This document shows positions 25,975 to 34,168 of a DNA stretch of 64,000 bases, one piece after another. Position 1 is the first letter of the stretch; every line of letters begins with the position of its first letter. The stretch is taken from NCBI RefSeq assembly GCF_027627455.1, contig NZ_CP115483.1:4030001-4094000 (forward strand). The letters run 5' to 3'. The notes beneath the pieces are model-generated. The model was given only the letters and a program-made list of their open reading frames with translations, ran no database searches and was not told where the DNA came from. This DNA is from Sphingobacterium sp. SYP-B4668 (GTDB lineage Bacteria > Bacteroidota > Bacteroidia > Sphingobacteriales > Sphingobacteriaceae). Made by a program: the position numbers and the translations under genes.

Positions 25975-27339
25975 TTATTCATATCCTGGATTCTGTACCA
26001 GATCAGCATCTACTTCCACATCATTATAGGGAATAGGGAAAATCCACTTACGCTGGTCGGTCACTCCCAATACAGCCGCTGCCCTACCCGTACGTACCAA
26101 ATCAAACCATCTATGTGGCTCTAAGGCAAACTCCGCCCTCCGCTCTTGTTCTATATCTGTCAATAATGCTTCTTTAGTCGTAAGTAGTTTTACACCGACA
26201 TTTGCACGTCTACGCACTGCATTCAGGTCTGAAAGTGCCCCCTCTAGATCAACAGTGGCATTTTTTGCACGTGCTTCGGCTCGAATTAGATATTGTTCAG
26301 CTAGACGCAGAATATAAGTCGGATTATCCCCCGACGAACGCCAGTACAATTTTTGTATAAAATAATTACGAATTGTTGGAGTAGAATTGTCTACAATTAA
26401 AGCTTTACGATCTCCACCTACCTCAGTTTGTTGCAAAAATTGATAGACCTCCGCGCTAGGGCCATATTGATTACGGTAACTGAGACTCGACCATGACCCA
26501 AAGTGCGCGCTTTGATCAGCAGCCGAAAAAGCCAGCTCAAAAATAGACTCTTTGGTATTCAGGCCCGCCAGAATTGTCGGCCACGAGATGAGTTCATAAT
26601 TTGTATTATTAATAATTTTGCTAGCGTACTCAATCGCTTTATCCCAATTTTCAAGATAGAGATACACCTTCGATTTAAGTGCATATACCGTATTCTTAGT
26701 GACTCTATTTCGATCCACAGTCGTCGGCAACAATGTCTCCGCCTGATCCAAATCTTTTAATACTTGGGCATATACTGTCTTTTGATCACTTTGTTGGATA
26801 CCGTTAAAATCCGAAGGTGATTTTGTTGCCTGCAATACAATCGGAATATTGCCCCATGCTTTTGCTAAATCAAAGAAAGCCAAAGCGCGTAAAAAGTAAG
26901 CCTCTCCCGTAAATTTATTCCGCGCGTCGTTAGCGATTGATTCATTGCTCAAAGCCGCCACCTTTTCGATAACATTGTTCGCACCGTTCACCACCTTATA
27001 GATATCATACCAGACGTTATTAATCAAGGTATTATCTGGTCGATATTCATGGACTGGAAAAGAATTGTAGTAATTGAGTGTCCCAACCCAAATATGATCT
27101 CCTCCCGACAGGTAAGCCATTGCCGCATATCCATCACCGCCATAGTACAAACGTGATTGCAATGCACTATAAACGCCCAGTACAGCCGTCTCGGCTGTAT
27201 TTTGATCAACAACAATCGTATTGCCCGAAATGGATTGCGTAGGATCCACGTCCAAAAAATAATCCGAACAACCGCTGAGTCCAAACAACAAAGTAGTGAC
27301 CAACAGAAACTGTAATATAGCCTGATATTGTGTTTTCAT
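25975..27339 (-). CDS. SusD/RagB-family outer-membrane substrate-binding lipoprotein (sulfur-type locus)
   Basis: ATG 27339 (MKTQYQAILQ) is chosen because the longer frame begins with TTG. A lipoprotein signal (LLFGLSGCSDYFLDVDP, Cys about residue 24) leads into a SusD fold of about 454 residues. Family signatures are TAETAVLGVYSALQSRLYYGG, GEAYFLRALAFFDLAKAWGNIPIV and the C-terminal RRAEFALEPHRWFDLVRTGRA. It would sit on the cell surface as the lid of the SusC barrel whose gene ends 41 bp upstream. No glycosidase accompanies it; the ligand may therefore not be a glycan. Confidence 0.93.
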   Translation of the reverse strand: MKTQYQAILQFLLVTTLLFGLSGCSDYFLDVDPTQSISGNTIVVDQNTAETAVLGVYSALQSRLYYGGDGYAAMAYLSGGDHIWVGTLNYYNSFPVHEYRPDNTLINNVWYDIYKVVNGANNVIEKVAALSNESIANDARNKFTGEAYFLRALAFFDLAKAWGNIPIVLQATKSPSDFNGIQQSDQKTVYAQVLKDLDQAETLLPTTVDRNRVTKNTVYALKSKVYLYLENWDKAIEYASKIINNTNYELISWPTILAGLNTKESIFELAFSAADQSAHFGSWSSLSYRNQYGPSAEVYQFLQQTEVGGDRKALIVDNSTPTIRNYFIQKLYWRSSGDNPTYILRLAEQYLIRAEARAKNATVDLEGALSDLNAVRRRANVGVKLLTTKEALLTDIEQERRAEFALEPHRWFDLVRTGRAAAVLGVTDQRKWIFPIPYNDVEVDADLVQNPGYE

Positions 27340-27380
27340 TTTTAATGTATTTATGATCAAATCGTGAAAGAAACTGTTGA

Positions 27381-30300
27381 TTACAAAGTCAAGTTAACCC
27401 CAAACTGATAGACCCGTGCATGTGGAGGCATAGAAAAATCTAACCCCTGCACTGTTGCCCCCGCCTGGCTTTGCGCCACATTTACCTCTGGATCTGGCCC
27501 ACTGTAACCCGTAAATGTCAAGAGGTTTGTCGCATTGAAATAGAGACCCAGTTTTTTAATCACATGCTGTTTTCCAAGCAGTGCCGTTGGGAACGTATAT
27601 CCGATATTGATATACTTCAATCGGATAAAAGAAGCATCTTCCAGAAATCGGCTACTTTCATAATTGTGATTATAGCTTCCGTCTGCATTTTGCAAAGTCG
27701 TGATACGCGGAATATCCGTCACGTCTCCCGGTTCTTGCCAACTGCGAAGCATACTGGACAACATGGACCAAGAGGTACCCCTACTCCCTGCATGTTCCTG
27801 AAAATATCGATTCATGTTGAACACCTTATTACCCTGCGAGAAATAAAGATTAAATGCAAATGAAAAATTCTTATAGCTCAGTTGATTGGTCAGACTTCCA
27901 TAGATGGATGGCCAAGCATTGCCAACTATCTGACGATCATCAACAGTGATCTTTCCATCACCTGTCCGTGAGTCATCATAAACGGCGTTGCCCGTTTGTG
28001 AATCGACATACAATTGCTTGTACAACCAGAAAGAGTATAATGGGTAGCCTTCCTCAATCCGCACCCAATCCCTGTTATATTGCGTAAATGATTTAGATAG
28101 TTTTTCAACTTTATTTTTATTGTGAGAAATATTAAAAGTCGTGTTCCATTGAAAATTATCATTTGTAATATTTAACGTCTTCAATTCAATCTCAAAACCT
28201 TTGTTACTAATCTCTCCAAAATTTTGATACGAAGAACTAAAACCAGTCTTTGCTGGAGTAGGAACCTCTAAAAGCAAATCGCGCGTATACTTATTATACA
28301 GATCTATATTTAAGCTTAATCGCCGGTTCAACAAGGATGTTTCCAATCCCACATTCCATTGCCTCGTTGTCTCCCATTTTAGGTTTTCATTACCCAATTG
28401 TGTCGGTGCCACACCAGGTTTATCAAGGTAATTATTACCTCCAGTCCAAAGCAACTGCGAAGAGAAATCAGGAATACCTTGATTTCCGGTCCATCCGATA
28501 CTTCCCTTCAATTGTAGTGTATTCACAAATTCTAAATTTTGACGCACAAAACTCTCCTTCGCGATATTCCACGCAGCACCTATAGAAGGGAATGTTGCCC
28601 ATCGATTATTAGCGCCAAAACGTGACGAAGCATCCGTCCGAACATTAGCATCCAGACTATATCTATCTCTAAAAGTATAATTGACACCTCCAAAATAGGA
28701 GATTAACCCGTTATAGAGCCTACCTGTCGCAGAAGCGGTAGTCACTGCCGCAGAAGAGATAGTCGTAAACTGTGTACTGGGATAATTGGTACCAGTTAAA
28801 GAGGCTCTACTGATAAAGCCACGTTGCAAAGTATTACCAAGGAAAATAGAAAGAAAATGCTCTTGATTGGACAAAGGAATATAATTAAGCAATTGCTCTG
28901 CCACCCAAGTAGTTTCTGTCGAAAGCACATCACGGCCACTTCCGTTGGTTGCTAAACCTTGATTAAGATTCGCGTTGTAATAAATGACCTCATTATAAGA
29001 ATTGTCATCCAAACTAAAAGAAGACTTGAAACTCAAATTCTTAAGGATATTCCATTTAGCAAATACGTTTCCAATTAAATGTTTGCCATAAGCATGGCTA
29101 TTGCTATTTTCGAGTAATACATACGGATTATTAAATCGCTCTCCTCTGTTAAAAGTTCCATCTGAATTAAATAGAGGCGTTAATGTAGGTGTGTGTAACC
29201 CCGTATTTGTGATTCCCCCCGTATCACCTGTCGGCACAGTCTCACGTTCGGTACTACTATATGCAATACTGGTTCCTATGGAAAATGCCGAACTAATCTG
29301 ATGGTCGAGGTTCGTCCGGAATGAAAGACGATTAAAATCCTGCAATTTTAAAATAGAGGGTTGTTTGGTAAATTCTCCACTTAGAAAGAACGAGGTTTTC
29401 TCTCCTCCCCCCGCTATTGATAAATTGTGGGTAGTCTGTACTGGGTCGCGAAAAATCAAACTCAGCCTGTCGTATGTACCTTGATCCTCTGGATTGCCGG
29501 CACCACCCTCACTTGCTGGTCGATAGGGTCTGCTTTCGTAGCTCTTACCGTCGTTTACCCACTGTTGGTTGAGGATCGAAGCATGCTCCGGTCCAGTTAC
29601 TAAATTCCAGACCTTAGGCGTCACCGCTTTACCAATGACAGAATTAATATTTATACGTGTTGCCGCATTGCGTTTACCTCTCTTAGTCGTAACAATTATA
29701 ACGCCATTGGCTCCTCGCGAACCATACATTGCTGTCGCATTTGCATCTTTAAAGATTTCGATTGATTCGATATCCGCAGGGTTGATATCGGCCAGTGGAT
29801 TTATATTTTGTCCACCTGCATTTACATTCTGAAGCGACCGACTATTGATGAACACACCATCGATAATATACAAAGGATCATTATTAGCATTAATTGACGT
29901 TGCTCCACGCAGCCTGACTAATGCTGACCCTCCTTCTACTCCCGAAGCAGATGCAATTTGTAGACCTGGGGCTAGTCCCTGTATTTTCTCACTAAGACTG
30001 ACACCCCCCTGATACTCCAATGCCTTACCCTTCACTTCGGTGATTGCACCTGTTTCTGAAGAGCGACGCTTTTGAGCGTAACCTACGACCACAACCTCGT
30101 CAAGAAAATCTTGATTTTGCGACAGTACAATGACCGTTGGCGATGATCTAATAACGACAGTTCGTTTGGTATATCCCACGACAGTGACAATCACAGTAGC
30201 GGGAAGCTTTTGCCCAGTTACAAGCTTAAAGTTCCCCAATTCGTCCGTCTGTACTTGATGAGTTACGGCTTCGAGCCGCACCGTAGCCCCAGCAATTGGG

Positions 30301-30446
30301 CTGCGTGTAAGCGAATCGATTACTTTTCCCGCAATCGAAGCATTTATTAAAGGAGTCGACTGGGCTTGAGCCAACGTATGGGTTCCATACAAGAAGACCA
30401 TACAAAGAAGTGTACTAAAAACACGGTTTCTAGTAATATTTTTCAT
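27381..30446 (-). CDS. SusC/RagA-family TonB-dependent outer-membrane importer (sulfur-type locus)
   Basis: The 1021-residue protein has a signal peptide ending near AQAQ, a CarboxypepD_reg-like domain (IAGKVIDSLTRSPIAGATV to about 110), a TonB-dependent plug (EVVVVGYAQKRRSSE, then GATSINANNDPLYIIDG and ATAMYGSRGANGVIIVTTKRG) and a 22-strand barrel ending in an aromatic strand (VYQFGVNLTL). All elements are normal for SusC. It is the first gene of the seven-gene operon down to 19844. A candidate promoter at about 30830-30858 implies a leader of some 375 bases, overlapped by a possible antisense sRNA. No ECF sigma, anti-sigma or hybrid sensor is adjacent. Confidence 0.95.
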   Translation of the reverse strand: MKNITRNRVFSTLLCMVFLYGTHTLAQAQSTPLINASIAGKVIDSLTRSPIAGATVRLEAVTHQVQTDELGNFKLVTGQKLPATVIVTVVGYTKRTVVIRSSPTVIVLSQNQDFLDEVVVVGYAQKRRSSETGAITEVKGKALEYQGGVSLSEKIQGLAPGLQIASASGVEGGSALVRLRGATSINANNDPLYIIDGVFINSRSLQNVNAGGQNINPLADINPADIESIEIFKDANATAMYGSRGANGVIIVTTKRGKRNAATRININSVIGKAVTPKVWNLVTGPEHASILNQQWVNDGKSYESRPYRPASEGGAGNPEDQGTYDRLSLIFRDPVQTTHNLSIAGGGEKTSFFLSGEFTKQPSILKLQDFNRLSFRTNLDHQISSAFSIGTSIAYSSTERETVPTGDTGGITNTGLHTPTLTPLFNSDGTFNRGERFNNPYVLLENSNSHAYGKHLIGNVFAKWNILKNLSFKSSFSLDDNSYNEVIYYNANLNQGLATNGSGRDVLSTETTWVAEQLLNYIPLSNQEHFLSIFLGNTLQRGFISRASLTGTNYPSTQFTTISSAAVTTASATGRLYNGLISYFGGVNYTFRDRYSLDANVRTDASSRFGANNRWATFPSIGAAWNIAKESFVRQNLEFVNTLQLKGSIGWTGNQGIPDFSSQLLWTGGNNYLDKPGVAPTQLGNENLKWETTRQWNVGLETSLLNRRLSLNIDLYNKYTRDLLLEVPTPAKTGFSSSYQNFGEISNKGFEIELKTLNITNDNFQWNTTFNISHNKNKVEKLSKSFTQYNRDWVRIEEGYPLYSFWLYKQLYVDSQTGNAVYDDSRTGDGKITVDDRQIVGNAWPSIYGSLTNQLSYKNFSFAFNLYFSQGNKVFNMNRYFQEHAGSRGTSWSMLSSMLRSWQEPGDVTDIPRITTLQNADGSYNHNYESSRFLEDASFIRLKYINIGYTFPTALLGKQHVIKKLGLYFNATNLLTFTGYSGPDPEVNVAQSQAGATVQGLDFSMPPHARVYQFGVNLTL

Positions 30447-30459
30447 ATTTTTGAGTGGT

Positions 30460-30556
30460 TTTAATATAAAATTTCAATAACAAGCCACAACGCCAATTGG
30501 ACACTTGTTGTTGATATGAGACCATTGAGGGAAGTATCGTATACTTCCCTTTTTTT
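30460..30556 (+). ncRNA. Candidate antisense sRNA over the susC leader
   Basis: On the plus strand, opposite the susC 5' leader, a 9-bp perfect hairpin (30529-30537/30541-30549) is followed by seven T residues (30550-30556), a textbook intrinsic terminator for a plus-strand transcript. No plus-strand gene precedes it. A TAnnTTTG match (TATTTTTG) at 30446-30453 could start a transcript near 30460, giving about 97 nt fully complementary to the susC leader. Antisense RNAs of this arrangement, such as DonS in Bacteroides fragilis, repress Sus-type loci. The -33 half of the promoter is not convincing. Confidence 0.45.
30529..30556 (+). terminator. Plus-strand intrinsic terminator upstream of susC
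   Basis: GGGAAGTAT and ATACTTCCC pair around a three-base loop and run into seven T residues. The T-run is on the plus strand only, so it does not serve the minus-strand susC mRNA. Confidence 0.75.
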
Positions 30557-30829
30557 GGGTATAAAACTCCATGACACCCTTAGGGTATCTCTAAATTATT
30601 ACTTATAAATATGGAGGTGGATCAGTATACTAACACATGCGCATGGAGCAATGCATTCGTAATACATGAAGGTCTAATAACGGAAGAAGGGTGGTAAAGG
30701 TTTGTGTTTTCATGTTCTTAAGTAAAAATAAGTATTACATTCATTATTAATTCGCTTTAGTGAGGTGCCTGGATTCCAATAACAGGAAAATTCCCAACAC
30801 AAATAATAGTACTAATTAGTATATAAACA

Positions 30830-30858
30830 CAAACATACAATAAAATCTACTAAATCAA
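30830..30858 (-). promoter_or_regulatory. Candidate promoter of the SusC/SusD-sulfur operon
   Basis: On the minus strand TATGTTTG (30830-30837) fits the TAnnTTTG -7 consensus, and a TTG (30856-30858) stands 18 bases upstream in the -33 position. Transcription would begin near 30823. The rest of 30557-31084 holds a small GAYACCC/GGGTRTC hairpin near 30575 and no gene. Confidence 0.45.
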
Positions 30859-31084
30859 TAGACTTTATTATTTATTTTACATTTCTGTAAACTCACTCTT
30901 CCATCAAAGGGTACTCGCAGTACTACCAAACTATTCCATACCAACCATTTTCCTAAATAACGTCCTAGTTAGCACAAGCAAATTACAGCGCTTAGATATC
31001 AAGTATTGGACAATATTCCTAGCATTTAATTATGTAAATTTGGGCATTAGCATATTTTTAAGTACACCAATAAGCAAAATCGGT

Positions 31085-32050
31085 ATGATAGATATTCTTA
31101 TAGTCGGAATTGGGGGCATTGGAGGATTCTTCGGTGGCTTACTCGCCAAGCGGTTCGAAGAAAGCCCGCAAATTAAAATTCATTTTTTAGCTCGTGGGAC
31201 CAACTTAGATGCAATCAAAAGAGATGGCATTCGAATCCAAGATGGAGAATTGACATTTACCACTCGACCTGCATCCGCATCAGAAACTATTAATCATCTT
31301 AAAAAGGTACACTATATCATTTTATGTACCAAAAGCTACGACTTAGAGAACACCGTCAAAATGCTATCCCCCTGTGTAGATGAGACCACTGTTTTCCTGC
31401 CCTTGTTAAATGGTGTGGATAGCAAGTATCATATCCAAAAAATATTTCCGTTCAATCTAGTTGCTGAAGGGTGCGCAAACATTATCACAAGACTTACAGC
31501 CCCTGGACAAATAGCCTGTTTCTCTACGTTCAAAACGATTACTTTTGGACTCCAAGATGAGCAGGATGCCCGCTTAGATTATTTACATACATTATTTTCA
31601 GAAGCCGGTATTAGCGCTCTGTTAACCTCCAATATCTGGAACGCCGTTTGGCTTAAATTTATTTTTATCTCTGCAGCTGCTACCGCCACTTCATATGTCA
31701 ACAAATCTTTTGGAGAGATTATAAACAACCTCGAATATAGAAAAATCTACACAAGTCTCCTTTCCGAGATTTGTCAACTAGCTGAATTGAAAAATATCAA
31801 ACTCCCGAAAGATATACAGCAGAAATCAATAGACATCCTTCGTGACGCCCCGCCCACCAATACGACATCCATGCATTCAGATTTCATCAGTAATAAAGGA
31901 AATACTGAAGTGGAGTCCCTTACAGGTTATGTTGTAAGAGAAGCCGAACGCTATCAGCTAGACGTACCAACGTACAAAGCTATCTATACTTTCTTATCTA
32001 ACCCCACTATGCTTATCCACTATCATGGCATTAATCAGTCAACACAATAA
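31085..32050 (+). CDS. Ketopantoate reductase (ApbA/PanE)-family protein
   Basis: ATG 31085 (MIDILIVGIGGIGGFFGG) puts the Rossmann glycine motif at the N-terminus as usual; the upstream ATG at 31040 adds 15 residues without homology. The 321-residue protein shows the NADP fold, a LLNGVDSKYHIQKIF segment corresponding to the family LxNGxxxxE-like active-site region, and a C-terminal helical domain (NIWNAVWLKFIFISAAATAT with the catalytic-type Lys). The reaction would be NADPH reduction of 2-dehydropantoate or a similar 2-oxo acid. It stands alone, not with other pantothenate genes, so another 2-keto acid substrate is possible. Confidence 0.82.
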   Translation: MIDILIVGIGGIGGFFGGLLAKRFEESPQIKIHFLARGTNLDAIKRDGIRIQDGELTFTTRPASASETINHLKKVHYIILCTKSYDLENTVKMLSPCVDETTVFLPLLNGVDSKYHIQKIFPFNLVAEGCANIITRLTAPGQIACFSTFKTITFGLQDEQDARLDYLHTLFSEAGISALLTSNIWNAVWLKFIFISAAATATSYVNKSFGEIINNLEYRKIYTSLLSEICQLAELKNIKLPKDIQQKSIDILRDAPPTNTTSMHSDFISNKGNTEVESLTGYVVREAERYQLDVPTYKAIYTFLSNPTMLIHYHGINQSTQ

Positions 32051-32128
32051 CAGATAGAATAGTTACAATCCTTCAAGTCAAAATAAGTCGATGTCCCATT
32101 TTTGAAACACCCCTTTATGAGGGCATGT

Positions 32129-32764
32129 TTATAGAAGTTCGTACGCTACGCTATCTTTATAATCCGTTAAATAGTATTGGTTTGCTATATTCGTCCGAAT
32201 ACTATCACTCAGGCTTTTAAACATTTCCCCGATGTATCCCGCTTTGTCGTACTGCTTGATGTAAAATAAATCTCCTTTATTCGGTTCACTTGCCTTAATT
32301 TGCGTTCTTAAAAGCAGCTTTGTACCCAAGACATCATTTGTACACCATAGCATCACCCACCCATCATTAGCTATGCCGACACTGAAGGTATTGTATTGCT
32401 TTAATTTCTTGTAATCTTTCCAAACTTCCGGTTCAAAGTCTGCAATAGGCAGCACAGCACGATAAAAAGAGGTGTCGACATAGGAGAAATAATTTATATA
32501 GAGAGAATCCGGATAGTTTATGAAATTATTATCCACAGATGGATAAAATAACTTCCATGCAAAGTACTCAGCACTCGGATACTCAAAATTTCCAAAATCT
32601 TCACTCCGACGATCCTTCAAATATAGTTCTCTGACTTTGATAGGTACAGCCGTAAAACAATGCGTGCTATAATTAACCTTTTGACCTACATTGCGGATAG
32701 CGACTACCGATAAGATTGATGTCACGATAATCAATATACAATATACCTTATTCAGAATATTCAT
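32129..32764 (-). CDS. Unrecognised membrane-anchored protein
   Basis: I do not recognise this 211-residue protein. One hydrophobic segment at residues 5-25 (VYCILIIVTSILSVVAI) could be an uncleaved signal anchor. The remainder is hydrophilic, rich in Tyr, Asp and Phe, with GIANDGWVMLWCTNDVLGTK near the middle, probably an extracytoplasmic beta/alpha domain. It follows the small membrane protein gene by four bases, so the two are probably one operon and may form a complex. Codon use looks like that of its neighbours. Confidence 0.6.
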   Translation of the reverse strand: MNILNKVYCILIIVTSILSVVAIRNVGQKVNYSTHCFTAVPIKVRELYLKDRRSEDFGNFEYPSAEYFAWKLFYPSVDNNFINYPDSLYINYFSYVDTSFYRAVLPIADFEPEVWKDYKKLKQYNTFSVGIANDGWVMLWCTNDVLGTKLLLRTQIKASEPNKGDLFYIKQYDKAGYIGEMFKSLSDSIRTNIANQYYLTDYKDSVAYELL

Positions 32765-32768
32765 AATA

Positions 32769-33068
32769 TCAATTCTTAAAAGCAGCGGCCAATCCGGTTA
32801 TGTAATAAAAAAATAGTCCAAAGATTATAAGCAAGGCCAATACCAATATTAGAATAATCCCCGCCGCCGACCGCAGCTTAGTTTTGTAGTACAGCATAAA
32901 GCTCGATTGCAGTACCAGCATTATTATTAAATAATAAATAGGAACTACAAACTGATCATTTTCCGAAGGAAAGCTAATAACCAAACAAAATAACACCAGC
33001 ACATACAACACCCCTAACAATCTAACGCTTAATCGTTTCGACTTATCTCCTTCATTTCCAAGTTCCAT
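32769..33068 (-). CDS. Small three-helix membrane protein, unknown
   Basis: ATG 33068 (MELGNEGDKSKRLSVR) is preferred to a GTG at 33080. The 99-residue protein has a charged N-terminus and three hydrophobic segments at about 18-36, 45-62 and 70-92 (VLYVLVLFCLVISF, IYYLIIMLVLQSSFMLYY, IILILVLALLIIFGLFFYYI). There are no catalytic motifs. The four-base gap to the gene after it suggests coupled translation. The function is unknown. Confidence 0.55.
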   Translation of the reverse strand: MELGNEGDKSKRLSVRLLGVLYVLVLFCLVISFPSENDQFVVPIYYLIIMLVLQSSFMLYYKTKLRSAAGIILILVLALLIIFGLFFYYITGLAAAFKN

Positions 33069-33184
33069 AATTAATCTCACTTAACATCTTTTAATAATCA
33101 GGTTACCATTTGCATCCATATCCGTTTTTTTTCACCTAGATAACGATCAGCACTCCCTCCACCATGACAGCTCCTGCTCCATAA

Positions 33185-33811
33185 TCAAACGTTCTCTTTT
33201 CGGCATTTTATCATAAAGAATGGCTGGCTTTCCTGAATGTCTATAATGTCAAATAATCCAGCACCACCAAACTCTGCCTCTATGGAGTCCTTATCGTAGA
33301 AAAACATATTTACGCCATCAAATATTTCATAGCGGTCTTTACTAACAAACTTACCCTGTCCATAGCTATGTGCCGCCTTGGATATGGCCGTGAAAATCAT
33401 ATAACCTCCAATACGAAGCTGATTATAGCAATCACGAATTACCTTTTCCCTTTCTCTGCTATCCAACAGATGAATCAAAGCATAGCAAAATATACCATCA
33501 TATTCCCTTTCATCAAAAGGCATGTCATTTACAGACCCATGGTGAATTACGATTTCTGAATCATAATACTTTTTGGCCATTTCTATAGCGGTATTTGAAA
33601 TCTCTATTCCGGTTACGGACATTCCGCTTTCTATAAATACTCGCGCATTACGTCCGTAACCAATTCCGGGAATTAAAATATTCCTCAGTGACTTTTGCGC
33701 AAACATATCCCTAGCCAATATCGCTGATTTGGCAGGCTCTAATCCCCACATTTCCTTCTTCTCAATAAAGGCTGTCTCCCAAAATTCGGGTCTATCACTT
33801 TCTTTTTTCAT
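33185..33811 (-). CDS. Class I SAM-dependent methyltransferase
   Basis: The 208-residue protein has motif I as LIPGIGYGRNARVF near residue 48, an acidic end of strand 2 (VTGIEIS), FDEREYDGIFCYALIHLLD (motifs II-III) and the post-motif NQLRIGGYMIFTAIS. The N-terminus WETAFIEKKEMWGLEPAKSA resembles thiol/tellurite-type methyltransferases. It is cytoplasmic, and divergent from trpB across 357 bp. The substrate is unknown; small thiols, tellurite or a metabolite are possible. Confidence 0.8.
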   Translation of the reverse strand: MKKESDRPEFWETAFIEKKEMWGLEPAKSAILARDMFAQKSLRNILIPGIGYGRNARVFIESGMSVTGIEISNTAIEMAKKYYDSEIVIHHGSVNDMPFDEREYDGIFCYALIHLLDSREREKVIRDCYNQLRIGGYMIFTAISKAAHSYGQGKFVSKDRYEIFDGVNMFFYDKDSIEAEFGGAGLFDIIDIQESQPFFMIKCRKENV

Positions 33812-34168
33812 ACTTGCATATTGCTGAATTCTTCTATCAATTACTCTGCTAGAATCACTAAATTAATAATAAATACATGTATGCATGTAAAAAAATCAAT
33901 TCAAATTTATGACCAATCTTCCAAGAAGACATAATCCCATCCACATCAGTTTCCTCAACATAGACACACAATTTCATTTTTTGATAAATGTATTTTTTGA
34001 TGTGAAATACGAATGAATAACTTCATCAATAAGGATAGCCTATAGATCGGAAATTTTTATGTAATATTTCCTAAGGACTAGCCTAGACATATTTTAAACT
34101 AGTATTTGGCAAAAAAGTAATATATTTAGTGCTCAACAAAAAAAAAAACGATAATCAACAATACCAAC
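33812..34168. other. Divergent promoter region, methyltransferase/trpB
   Basis: This 357-bp region carries no gene. A TATATTTA sequence at about 34122-34129 is a weak -7 candidate for trpB. A TTGATG/CATCAA pair near 33998-34031 is too short to interpret. No trp leader peptide, T-box or attenuator was seen. Confidence 0.4.

Noticed and set aside
30557-30830. Riboswitch (SAM, cobalamin or TPP) in the long susC leader
   Set aside because: I looked because the operon seems sulfur-related, but found no conserved core of these classes on the minus strand; only two simple hairpins are visible.
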